A program made the position numbers and the translations under genes. The notes beneath the pieces are model-generated. The model saw only the letters and a program-made list of their open reading frames with translations. It made no database searches and was not told the DNA's origin. A stretch of DNA of 64,000 bases from a virus, in the IMG/VR virus record IMGVR_UViG_3300033388_002987, positions 53,955-117,954 of that record; one strand, written 5' to 3'. How positions within the stretch are numbered: the first letter of the stretch is position 1; every line of letters starts with the position of its first letter. Below are positions 1 to 7,971 of the stretch, piece after piece.

Positions 1-899
1 TAAACCGCTTAGCTGCTACACCCGGCAAAGCCGGTTGTATCTTATTCATAGATGACTTGCACCGTGTAAACATGGCAGTAGCTCCCTACTTATACGGTCT
101 CCTTGGAGAACGTAAACTAGGCTCTTATAGACTTGACGGAAAAGTGGCTATCATGGGCGCAATGAACGACTCTGACGAAGCAGGCTTCTCAGGAGTAGAC
201 AGCCCTATTAAAGATAGAATTGGTATTTTACCAGTTCCATTCGACTTTGAATACTGGTTTGATAACTTTGGTAAACACCTACACTTCTATGTAAGTTCAT
301 TCTTAAAAACTCATTCTAGCTATGTACAAGAAGATGAATCAACTATGATTGAGCAATTTGCTACACCGCGTTCGTGGTCACACCTTGCAAATGAGTTTGA
401 ACTATACGACTTGGATTTCATCCAAGCACATACTACCTTACTTGCAAAACAAAAGGTATCTATTGCAGCTGCAAATGAACTTCAAAAACACATCGCATAC
501 GTTGAGGCAATTGACTTCACAGCTAAAATCAAAGCTAAGCAACCTATCAATATAGCTGGACTTAAACCTATTGACCAGATCTTGTATGCATACATCATTA
601 ACTATGTTACTGATATAGAAGATGCAAAATACGTTATGAGTCTTATTGATGGTAATATTGATTCAGCTAACTTCATTGGCTTCATAATAGGAGAGCTTTA
701 CAACAAGTTCATCGCTAAAGAAGGTGGCAAGCATATCAACGACGGCCTTACAATTATCTTAGAAAAATTGCTTAAATCAGATTACAACCCAGAATCTTAT
801 AATAAACCTATGAGTAAGGCTGTAAAAGAAACTTATGACAAGTTATCATTCGCTGAACACGATAAGTTGTTCGCTGTAGCGTCAGAGTTTATACATTAA
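1..899 (+). CDS. MoxR-type AAA+ ATPase, 5' end cut by window
   Basis: The frame is open from base 3, so the true start and the Walker A motif lie upstream; about 298 residues are visible. The first visible residues contain a Walker B strand (ILFIDD) followed by LHRVN. Next come a sensor-1 type segment (VAIMGAMND) and a sensor-2 like ATPRSW, the usual order in MoxR/AAA_5 ATPases. MoxR ATPases typically work as chaperone-like machines with VWA-domain partners. A VWA/metallopeptidase gene lies 1 kb downstream in the same direction, so the two probably act together. N4-like phages are known to carry such an ATPase/VWA pair. What it remodels is unknown. Confidence 0.8.
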   Translation, partial: NRLAATPGKAGCILFIDDLHRVNMAVAPYLYGLLGERKLGSYRLDGKVAIMGAMNDSDEAGFSGVDSPIKDRIGILPVPFDFEYWFDNFGKHLHFYVSSFLKTHSSYVQEDESTMIEQFATPRSWSHLANEFELYDLDFIQAHTTLLAKQKVSIAAANELQKHIAYVEAIDFTAKIKAKQPINIAGLKPIDQILYAYIINYVTDIEDAKYVMSLIDGNIDSANFIGFIIGELYNKFIAKEGGKHINDGLTIILEKLLKSDYNPESYNKPMSKAVKETYDKLSFAEHDKLFAVASEFIH

Positions 900-901
900 C
901 A

Positions 902-1138
902 ATGGTTGGTAGAGTAGTACTTCCTGGTAGTACTTTAACACTACAGTGTATCATAGACGCTACTAGGTCAATGGACTACCCAAATTACGGTAAACTTAAA
1001 CGCCAGGTAGAAAGTATTCGCAATCCAATTGAACAACTCTTTCGCCTTAAAGCCCTTATTGATAATCCTATGCTTGATATTAGTACTCGTAATGCAGCTA
1101 CCTTAATACTAAAGGACTTACAAAATGGACAAATTTAA
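902..1138 (+). CDS. Small unknown protein, 78 aa
   Basis: Starts two bases after the ATPase stop and overlaps the next gene by 14 bases, so translation is probably coupled. The C-terminal half (EQLFRLKALID...LILKDL) resembles that of the gene two places downstream (EQVFVIQSLLD...ILLDL), suggesting distant paralogs. No recognised domain, no membrane segment. Confidence 0.65.
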   Translation: MVGRVVLPGSTLTLQCIIDATRSMDYPNYGKLKRQVESIRNPIEQLFRLKALIDNPMLDISTRNAATLILKDLQNGQI

Positions 1139-1340
1139 ATGGAAAATATTCATTGAAGTACTAGAAAATAGCCCTACTGAACTATCACTAGACCTCTTCG
1201 AAGAGTCCCTACTAGCTCTTCCTACGGAAGACCTAAACTCAGTTGCTGAAGCACTTAAATGCACCACATCAACACCTTCAGACGTCAAAACAGCTAAGCA
1301 TGTTATAGAAATGCTGCAAATATTATGGCACTACCAGTAG
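1125..1340 (+). CDS. Small acidic helical protein, MDKF family, 71 aa
   Basis: Begins MDKFKWKIFIEVLEN. The M-[DN]-[KQ]-F opening recurs in at least five other small genes nearby (starting at 1720, 3422, 3690, 6066 and, as MIQF, 9375). The body is helical and acidic with no known domain. Overlaps both neighbours by 14-16 bases. Function unknown. Confidence 0.65.
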   Translation: MDKFKWKIFIEVLENSPTELSLDLFEESLLALPTEDLNSVAEALKCTTSTPSDVKTAKHVIEMLQILWHYQ

Positions 1341-1543
1341 CGCTAGTAAATACTTTACGTAGTGGCTCTATAGGGGTTGCAGGACTTGCATTAAAGAACT
1401 ATATAATAAGTTTACAAAAGTTTGAGCAGGTATTTGTAATACAAAGTCTACTAGATAGTGATTTAAAGAAACTATGTGGTAGAAGTGGGGTATCCCTTTA
1501 TGTTAAGCATATACTACTAGATCTAAGGACTAAAAATGGGTAA
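1325..1543 (+). CDS. Small unknown protein, 72 aa
   Basis: Overlaps the preceding and following genes by a few bases, indicating one polycistron. The C-terminal half matches the pattern EQ[LV]F..[KQ][AS]L[IL]D seen in the gene at 902. Mildly hydrophobic N terminus but no clear membrane helix. Function unknown. Confidence 0.6.
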   Translation: MALPVALVNTLRSGSIGVAGLALKNYIISLQKFEQVFVIQSLLDSDLKKLCGRSGVSLYVKHILLDLRTKNG

Positions 1544-1727
1544 ACAGTATAACCCTTGGGACCCATGTTATCAAATGTGGAAAAGCTTTATTAATACAAC
1601 TTGCTTAGGATGCTCAAAGATGCAAATACTATTTAAAGTACAAGCCTTTAGGAATAATAAGCACCACAAATATTTAGATAACTTAGAATGTCTTGATAAA
1701 GTACTAAAAGATATTAACAATGGATAA
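1536..1727 (+). CDS. Small Cys-containing unknown protein, 63 aa
   Basis: The N terminus is rich in Trp and Cys (one CLGC pair), which could bind metal but is too little to call a zinc finger. The C terminus ends LDKVLKDINNG, similar in pattern to the genes at 902 and 1325. It overlaps both neighbours by 8 bases. Function unknown. Confidence 0.55.
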   Translation: MGKQYNPWDPCYQMWKSFINTTCLGCSKMQILFKVQAFRNNKHHKYLDNLECLDKVLKDINNG

Positions 1728-1974
1728 GTTTCAACGTGAACTAATGATAGTTACAATATGTAATACTAGCACTATTACTGAAGAGCAAGCATTAGCATTC
1801 ACTACACAGCTTGACCATGAATTTAAGCATAATGCCTATACCCTTACTTATCCTATGGTACGCCTAGCTAGACTATTAGACTACGATAAGTACCCTACTG
1901 AAGTTCATGCATTTACAACACATGTATTACTAAAAGCGGACATACAAAAATATAACAATAAAAGGGAGACTTAA
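1720..1974 (+). CDS. MDKF-family small protein, 84 aa
   Basis: Begins MDKFQRELMIVTICN, matching the opening of the genes at 1125 and 3422. No recognised domain. It overlaps the metallopeptidase/VWA gene by one base (TAATG), so it is probably translated with it. Function unknown. Confidence 0.65.
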   Translation: MDKFQRELMIVTICNTSTITEEQALAFTTQLDHEFKHNAYTLTYPMVRLARLLDYDKYPTEVHAFTTHVLLKADIQKYNNKRET

Positions 1975-3419
1975 TGAATACACAAGACTTTATAAAAGAA
2001 GCAGAAAACCTTATCTATAAAGAAGTAGCTAAAAATACTAACCTTATTTTAGGTAAGGCCAAGACTGCCTCACTAAGTACAGGACTATTCCTTAAGCTTC
2101 CAATAGAGGTAGTAGTTGAAAAAACTAGCGAACCAGTACCTAAATTATATAAAGAACTAAAGTCTTTCATAAACTACTTTGGCGCTTACGTAATGCACGG
2201 TAATAGCTCTAAAGCTTACTTCAAATTCATGTATCATGATGAGAAAGATTTAACTGTTATATCAAATCACTTACATCGTCACGGTATGTTCTTTGCTTTT
2301 GTGTACTTACACGAAATCCAACACATAATAAGAAAGCATAACACCAGCTCGTATGAAACTATGATGACCCGTATATGTGGCGACACCGCATTCCCACATG
2401 AAATAATCAACATAGCAGAAGATCATGCTATTAACTATAGCCTTAAAGATTTATTCATAGCAGCAAAACTTAATCGTCAATGGACTCCTATTGAAGAAAT
2501 TGGTATGTACAATCAAACATACCACAACGACCAACTATCAGACATTGATATCCTTAAAGACCTATTAAAGAAGAACCCTCCAATTACTAAGACACAAATC
2601 TCAGACATGATGTCTAAGATAACATGTGACGGTAAGGAGTCACTCCAACCTACTGACCCAGGAGGTAGCACACCTGCTGCCTCGAATAACGGTAAAGTAG
2701 ATAAAACAAGTACATCGTCTGACGACGCTGACATAGCACTTTCAGACCTATCTGAGTCAATACAAGATATCATACGTACCAACACTAAAGGTACTACAGC
2801 TGGCGACCTCTTCGAACAACTATTTGATTCAATTAAAGTTGAAACAGGTTGGTTCAAGAAGATCAAAGCATCATTCAAACGTCAAGTCTACTATAAGACT
2901 CATGACTACACAACTAGCTGGGCTAACCTTAACAACACATTTAGACGTATTTACAAGTCACCTAAGAAGACCTTCATTGATAACAAGATTAATATCATAT
3001 TATCAGTGGACCACAGTGGCTCTATGAGCACTGAAGACCTTCAAAAGTTACTCTACCTAGTCGAGTCTGAGTCAAACCGTATAGCATCTCTAAAGGTACT
3101 TATACACGATACTCGTGTAATTAAAGAGTTCTTAATAGAAGATGATTATGACATAGCTAACAACCCTGAATTTAAGGAAGCCCTAGCGACTCGTTACACC
3201 TCCGGTGGAACTAGTCATAAATGTGTATTTGAACATATCCAAGACTCTAAACTAGTAGACCCTAATATGGTAATCTATATGAGCTTCTCAGATAACTATT
3301 CTGACATTGAGCAATGCTTTAAGTCTTATCCAGTAATGCGAAAGCTAACTAATTACTGGATCTGTGCTGGAGCTAATAACCCTGTATCAGTTCCTGGTAC
3401 TAATATAATGATGGTATAG
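1974..3419 (+). CDS. VWA-domain protein with putative metallopeptidase domain
   Basis: 481 residues in two parts. The N-terminal part has a zinc-peptidase motif HEIQH at residues 113-117 and a downstream AEDHAIN at 148-154 that could supply a further ligand. The C-terminal part is a von Willebrand A domain with an intact MIDAS: DHSGS at 346-350, GGTS at 411-414 and D440. This is the architecture of the DUF2201-type predicted metallopeptidase/VWA proteins that pair with MoxR ATPases, and the ATPase is four small genes upstream. A low-complexity linker (about 222-262) separates the halves. Inferred role: substrate-binding partner of the ATPase, acting on a host or phage protein complex. Confidence 0.85.
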   Translation: MNTQDFIKEAENLIYKEVAKNTNLILGKAKTASLSTGLFLKLPIEVVVEKTSEPVPKLYKELKSFINYFGAYVMHGNSSKAYFKFMYHDEKDLTVISNHLHRHGMFFAFVYLHEIQHIIRKHNTSSYETMMTRICGDTAFPHEIINIAEDHAINYSLKDLFIAAKLNRQWTPIEEIGMYNQTYHNDQLSDIDILKDLLKKNPPITKTQISDMMSKITCDGKESLQPTDPGGSTPAASNNGKVDKTSTSSDDADIALSDLSESIQDIIRTNTKGTTAGDLFEQLFDSIKVETGWFKKIKASFKRQVYYKTHDYTTSWANLNNTFRRIYKSPKKTFIDNKINIILSVDHSGSMSTEDLQKLLYLVESESNRIASLKVLIHDTRVIKEFLIEDDYDIANNPEFKEALATRYTSGGTSHKCVFEHIQDSKLVDPNMVIYMSFSDNYSDIEQCFKSYPVMRKLTNYWICAGANNPVSVPGTNIMMV

Positions 3420-3421
3420 TA

Positions 3422-3688
3422 ATGGATAAGTTTAAGCTAATTATTTTAGAAAACCTTGCTAATAATACTAATCCTACCTTTGTAGGTGTAAGTACTTGCT
3501 TAGATTATTTATTAACCAAGAAGATTTGCATATGGTCAGAGACTATAGAATATCTCTCATTTAATAAACCTAGTGGTCGAACTAAGCGTATAGCGAAAGC
3601 TTTACATAGAAATACTAAAGGCCTTGTAGGGCATAGCCACTATTTAGTATTCTTTAAAAATCATATGGATAAATATTTCAAGGATTAA
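3422..3688 (+). CDS. MDKF-family small basic protein, 88 aa
   Basis: Begins MDKFKLIILENLANN, close to the start of the protein at 1125 (MDKFKWKIFIEVLEN). The C-terminal half is basic (KRIAKALHRNTKG), so nucleic acid binding is possible. Starts two bases after the VWA gene stop. Function unknown. Confidence 0.65.
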   Translation: MDKFKLIILENLANNTNPTFVGVSTCLDYLLTKKICIWSETIEYLSFNKPSGRTKRIAKALHRNTKGLVGHSHYLVFFKNHMDKYFKD

Positions 3689-3689
3689 C

Positions 3690-4382
3690 ATGAACCAATT
3701 CCAATACACACTAGCTATGAATAAAATACCTACACTTAAAACTCATAAAGCGAAAGAAGAATTTGCTAGGGAGATCTACGAAGTATTAGAGCCTCATGGT
3801 AAATGCTATTCTATGGATGTTAAAGACGACAACATACAAACTATAGTAAACGGGTATAAATGCCTTTGTGTAATAATACCTTTATGTACCAGTGCTAAAG
3901 GTTTACCACAATTTATAACTACCATACATGAGAACTGTCGTATAAGTTTACTAAGACGATGCACTAATACTAATAATATTACGTACGATGAGTATATTGA
4001 TATGTTTCAATATGAGACTAATGAATTAAATTTTAGTAATGGGTACCCTAGTAGTAGACAGCCATTTATTGACTTAATTGGAACTAACATTCAACCATAT
4101 AAAATAGATCTAAATTTACGTGCAACAAATCAAGGCACTTATAGTGTACCATCATTTGATTTGTATACCCACAATCAATTACTGACTCTAGAAATGTATA
4201 AAGACCTAGCACTAAAAAGTAAAGTATTAACAGTAGTAGAAGATGAGTTAAAACGCCTTTATAGTCTAGTAGCTTCCCTAGACACTGCAGCTATGTTAAC
4301 TGACTTAGACGATATAACACGCTCAGCTAATCTAATAACTAGTACCATAAAGGCTCGCAATGAACAAGTTGGCACCATATAA
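3690..4382 (+). CDS. Unknown protein, 230 aa, MNQF start
   Basis: Largest member of the group with an M-[DN]-[KQ]-F opening (MNQFQYTLAMNKI; compare MNQFDYIVAVEKM at 6066). No catalytic motif recognised. The last 23 bases overlap the DNA polymerase gene, so the two are translated together and it may be a replication accessory protein, but that is only context. Confidence 0.65.
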   Translation: MNQFQYTLAMNKIPTLKTHKAKEEFAREIYEVLEPHGKCYSMDVKDDNIQTIVNGYKCLCVIIPLCTSAKGLPQFITTIHENCRISLLRRCTNTNNITYDEYIDMFQYETNELNFSNGYPSSRQPFIDLIGTNIQPYKIDLNLRATNQGTYSVPSFDLYTHNQLLTLEMYKDLALKSKVLTVVEDELKRLYSLVASLDTAAMLTDLDDITRSANLITSTIKARNEQVGTI

Positions 4383-5733
4383 GATACCATACGGACGCTA
4401 CCTGAAATCAGGTGAGTACAGACCTCCAGGTAAGAAATCACTAAAGTGGTTCACAACCCCTCACAGAACTATTCACGTCACCCGTGAGGGTGACTACCAA
4501 CAAGTAAAATACGAAGCCTTCAACCCTGGCTCACGCCATAACATCCGTCAATGGATGGAAGAGGACTTCGGCTATACATTCCCTTACTACACTCCCAAAG
4601 GTAACCCTAAAGTAGATGTAGATTCCCTAGAGAACATGCAACATCCTTCAGGTAAGCTCCTTAGACGTTACCTGAAGGTAACGAAAGACCAATCTCAAGT
4701 GGGAGGAGCCGACGGTTCACTAGTTAAAAACTACAATGAAACTCAGCGTACTGTAAAGTCAAGGACTGACACTAATGGAACGGTAACAGGCAGGTTCACT
4801 AGTAGCTCAATTAACTTAGCACAGATACCTGCACAACAAGAGTTCCGAGAACTTTTCAGGGCACCTCAAGGCTGGTCCTTCTTAGGAACAGACTTTAGTG
4901 GACAAGAGAACGTCAACCTAGCAGAAATGCTCTACCCATACGACGATGGACGCCTAGCGGACATCATCGCCTCAGGTAACAAGGACGATGGTACAGACCT
5001 TCACTCCCTAAACGCTAAAGCCTGTGGCATCTCCCGTGGAGACGCTAAACCACTTTGGTTTGGATTCCTATACGGATCCTCTCCAACCTTAACAGGCTAC
5101 ACGTTACTAAAGCATGGCTTCTTTGCTGACTACACTCCTAAAGAGTTTACTGCTATGGAGAAGAAACTTAAACGTAGAGTAATCTCGCTAGACACTGGTG
5201 AATTCTACCCAATCAAGAAAGACGCACTAGTACCATTCAATAAACAGCTTATTATACAAGCGCTCTTTGGTGCTAAAGTACAAGCAGACCTTATTGCATC
5301 AACACATGGACTTGCAAGCCTCATTAAGAACTTAACTATGACAGCTAAGGCAAATGGGTATGTAACTATGTTTGGCGGCCGCAGGGTACCTATACGTCAC
5401 GCTCACGCTACACTTAACTCACAACTACAAGGTATGGGTGCTGAAGCAATGAAGCACTACCTAGTATTCTATCACGAGGAAGCTAAGCGCCAAGGTTTAC
5501 ACCATGGCCAACACTTCAAACAAGAAGCTTGTATTTACGATGAGGTAGACTTAATAGTACGTGATGATAAACGCTTTGAAATAGCTGATATCCTCCAAGG
5601 TACTTACGAAAAGGTCTCCACACACTTAGGTATGAAATGTACTTATACAGGCGAGGTCCTCATAGGAGGTCACTCTAAAGACAAGCATGGCCCTAACGGC
5701 CTTGCTGATAACTCGTGGCAAGGATGTCACTAA
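4360..5733 (+). CDS. DNA polymerase, family A, polymerase domain only
   Basis: 457 residues covering only the thumb/palm/fingers of a PolA-type enzyme. Motif A is D178-FSGQE. Motif B (O-helix) is complete: R226, K230, F234, Y238-G239. Motif C is Y393-DE, with Tyr replacing the usual His of HDE. The segment before motif A (TVTGRFTSSSINLAQIP) is also typical. Both the 5'-3' and 3'-5' exonuclease domains are missing; a separate DnaQ-like exonuclease is encoded about 1.1 kb downstream and probably provides proofreading. The ATG at 4360 lies inside the end of the previous gene. The length fits a polymerase module without exonuclease, so I see no sign of truncation. Confidence 0.93.
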   Translation: MNKLAPYKIPYGRYLKSGEYRPPGKKSLKWFTTPHRTIHVTREGDYQQVKYEAFNPGSRHNIRQWMEEDFGYTFPYYTPKGNPKVDVDSLENMQHPSGKLLRRYLKVTKDQSQVGGADGSLVKNYNETQRTVKSRTDTNGTVTGRFTSSSINLAQIPAQQEFRELFRAPQGWSFLGTDFSGQENVNLAEMLYPYDDGRLADIIASGNKDDGTDLHSLNAKACGISRGDAKPLWFGFLYGSSPTLTGYTLLKHGFFADYTPKEFTAMEKKLKRRVISLDTGEFYPIKKDALVPFNKQLIIQALFGAKVQADLIASTHGLASLIKNLTMTAKANGYVTMFGGRRVPIRHAHATLNSQLQGMGAEAMKHYLVFYHEEAKRQGLHHGQHFKQEACIYDEVDLIVRDDKRFEIADILQGTYEKVSTHLGMKCTYTGEVLIGGHSKDKHGPNGLADNSWQGCH

Positions 5734-5754
5734 CATTATTTAATAGGATATAAC

Positions 5755-6069
5755 ATGATAAGTAAAGAACTATTTAGTGCAGTAACCGGTATCCAATTAG
5801 AAAATGGTTTTGCTTATGATGGGTATAGTGATTTTCATCATATTAGTAAATGGAACATCCACGAACTTGCACACAAGTGCAAGGAGTGGGCTGCTAACAA
5901 AGGTTACTATATATCGTCATTCAGTGATTATACAGAAGACTGGTTCTGTAATATTAGATTCCCTGGTAAGGTTCCGTTTAGACAAACATTTATACATTTA
6001 AATGAGCCTGAAGCTATATTCGCAGCATGCGAATATATACTAAAGGAACAAAAAAAGGAATTACCGTGA
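5755..6069 (+). CDS. Unknown protein, 104 aa
   Basis: Preceded by AATAGGATATAAC, a usable ribosome site. The sequence is rich in aromatic residues and Trp, with no recognised domain. Its stop overlaps the next gene's GTG start (GTGA). Position between polymerase and exonuclease suggests early/middle expression only. Confidence 0.6.
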   Translation: MISKELFSAVTGIQLENGFAYDGYSDFHHISKWNIHELAHKCKEWAANKGYYISSFSDYTEDWFCNIRFPGKVPFRQTFIHLNEPEAIFAACEYILKEQKKELP

Positions 6070-6431
6070 ACCAATTTGATTACATAGTAGCTGTCGAGAA
6101 GATGAAGTCATTAGTTACCATTAAAAGTAAATCAATCTTTATTAAGGATATAAAAATTATTTGGAGCAACGTTAAAGGCATTACACCTTATAACATCCTT
6201 CTTATGGATACAGTAATGAATGAGTTTTTACCTGAAAAGATACCAGGAGCAGCTTCCTTACGAAATGCTATAAATGAATATGCTGGAAGGCTTACAGGTG
6301 ACACCTCTATTTTAGATAACATAACTAAAACACCAGTTACTGGTAGTAATGATTACCACAGCTTCATGAGTAGCCCTGGAATCCCAGCTTATTTAAAACT
6401 AGCAGTATTAAAGGCAGAACATGGCAATTGA
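6066..6431 (+). CDS. MNQF-family unknown protein, GTG start, 121 aa
   Basis: I chose the GTG at 6066 over the upstream ATG at 6027. It has a good AAAAGGA site at the right distance, gives a four-base GTGA overlap with the preceding stop, and yields MNQFDYIVAVEKM, matching the start of the 230-aa protein at 3690. No domain recognised. Confidence 0.65.
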   Translation: MNQFDYIVAVEKMKSLVTIKSKSIFIKDIKIIWSNVKGITPYNILLMDTVMNEFLPEKIPGAASLRNAINEYAGRLTGDTSILDNITKTPVTGSNDYHSFMSSPGIPAYLKLAVLKAEHGN

Positions 6432-6651
6432 TATACACTCAATGGAGCTACACGAGGTAGCTCACGAAGAAAAAGGTAATATTGAAATTACCCGCGTAGC
6501 TGGTGGGTGGCTATACTACTACTTATTTCGAAAAGAAACAATATTTGTTCCACGGCAAGATTCACAAAGCCCCATTCCCATGATCGACATCTACGGTGTG
6601 GAAAGTGTACTACGCGAAATCAAAGACATCATGTATCAAAGGACTTACTAA
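6421..6651 (+). CDS. Unknown protein, 76 aa
   Basis: ATG follows AAAGG at good spacing inside the end of the previous gene. Predicted short beta-rich protein with no recognised domain. Its stop overlaps the next start (TAATG). Confidence 0.55.
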   Translation: MAIDIHSMELHEVAHEEKGNIEITRVAGGWLYYYLFRKETIFVPRQDSQSPIPMIDIYGVESVLREIKDIMYQRTY

Positions 6652-6806
6652 TGACACCAACTAAAACAGCTCAAGAAACCTTCGAGCAGATGACACCACA
6701 AGAGTTTATGCTAAACCCGCAACTACACGCTTGGTTCGTTGAAAACGATGTACAAGAGTGTTTCAAAAACCATCCGTGCAACCAAGCACGTATAAAAGGA
6801 GCCTAA
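6651..6806 (+). CDS. Small unknown protein, 51 aa
   Basis: Found by reading from the ATG that overlaps the previous stop; AAAGGA lies 8 bases upstream. The product runs MTPTKTAQETFEQMTPQEFM and ends NQARIKGA, with its stop directly against the exonuclease start. A longer frame extending upstream into the previous gene is open, but the coupled start is better supported. Function unknown. Confidence 0.6.
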   Translation: MTPTKTAQETFEQMTPQEFMLNPQLHAWFVENDVQECFKNHPCNQARIKGA

Positions 6807-7763
6807 ATGGCAAAGACTAATAAGAGAACTAAAAATATACTAAATAGTAACTGGAAAGATATCCTTACACGTAAAGCTGCTGGAGAGTCAACTACTAGTA
6901 TAGCACAGCTATACGGTATCTCTAAACAAGCGCTAAGTGCTAGACTTAAAAAACAAGTAGTAACTACATCAATAGCTAATCCAACTCTAAAGATACTAAC
7001 ACTAGATATCGAGAACGCACCAATGATGTCATATCACTGGGGCTTATGGCAACAAAATATAGGTCAACCAATGCGTCTAGACGGAGATCGTTCTTACATG
7101 ATGACTGTAGCTGCAAAGTGGCTACACGAAGACAAGGTACATTACTTTGAAACTCGTAATGAAGACGATTCCAGCATAACTGCTGAAATCTTAAAGCTAG
7201 TTGATGAAGCTGATATTATAGTAGGGCATAACGCCCAGAAGTTTGATATGAAGAAGATTAACGCTTACGCTATTCTTAACAAAATCCCACCACCATCCCC
7301 ATACCGTGTAGTAGACACTATGCTAATTGCTAAGAAGCACTTCGCATTTGAACGCAACACTCTAGACTACTTATCACACGCATTATGTTCTGAAACTAAA
7401 TCAGCACATAAAGAGTTCCACGGCTTTGAGCTATGGAAGGAATGTATGAAGGGCAACGACGCTGCTTGGGCCGAAATGAAGCACTACAACATCCAAGACG
7501 TTAGAGTAACAGAAGAACTATACCTAATCCTTCGCCCATGGGCTAAAGGCCACCCAAGTATTGTTACTACTACAGACTCTACTGTCCACAGATGTACATC
7601 ATGTGGTTCTAAGAACGTTAGTACTGACGGTTACTCTATAACAAATGTTAGTAAGTTCCAGAAGTACAAATGTAATGACTGTGGAAGTTTCTCACGTGGA
7701 CGTAAAAACCTAGTAAGCAAAGCAGCTAGAGAAAAGCTACTTACTCCTGTAGCTAATGGCTAA
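6807..7763 (+). CDS. DnaQ-like 3'-5' exonuclease with HTH and zinc ribbon
   Basis: 318 residues in three parts. Residues about 14-48 form a resolvase-like helix-turn-helix (STTSIAQLYGISKQALSARL). The middle is a DEDD-family exonuclease: ExoI LDIEN, ExoII GHNAQKFD and ExoIII HYNIQDVRVTEELY. The C terminus is a zinc ribbon (CTSC...CNDC) followed by basic residues. It most likely supplies proofreading to the exonuclease-less polymerase upstream. The extra DNA-binding ends could instead mean a repair or site-directed role. AAAGGAG of its ribosome site lies inside the preceding gene. Confidence 0.85.
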   Translation: MAKTNKRTKNILNSNWKDILTRKAAGESTTSIAQLYGISKQALSARLKKQVVTTSIANPTLKILTLDIENAPMMSYHWGLWQQNIGQPMRLDGDRSYMMTVAAKWLHEDKVHYFETRNEDDSSITAEILKLVDEADIIVGHNAQKFDMKKINAYAILNKIPPPSPYRVVDTMLIAKKHFAFERNTLDYLSHALCSETKSAHKEFHGFELWKECMKGNDAAWAEMKHYNIQDVRVTEELYLILRPWAKGHPSIVTTTDSTVHRCTSCGSKNVSTDGYSITNVSKFQKYKCNDCGSFSRGRKNLVSKAAREKLLTPVANG

Positions 7764-7962
7764 TTATGAAAAAGCAATTAAAGCTAGGATAAAACCTATA
7801 ATCAACAAAGCTATTGAATTAATAGAACGTCAGGATGATGAGGCCTTCTTAGGAAGAATGCATATCCTTGCAGCGCAGATTCAAGGGGACGAAAGTGTTG
7901 ATGCTGCAGTAGAGCTGGCTATTCTAGCACTTACCGCAGAAGAATTTGGTAAAATTAAATAA
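7756..7962 (+). CDS. Small helical protein, 68 aa
   Basis: Overlaps the exonuclease by 8 bases. Fully helical and Ala/Glu-rich in prediction by eye; no recognised domain. Sits between the exonuclease and the helicase-like ATPase, so may be a replication accessory. Confidence 0.6.
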   Translation: MANYEKAIKARIKPIINKAIELIERQDDEAFLGRMHILAAQIQGDESVDAAVELAILALTAEEFGKIK

Positions 7963-7971
7963 GGAAATAAA

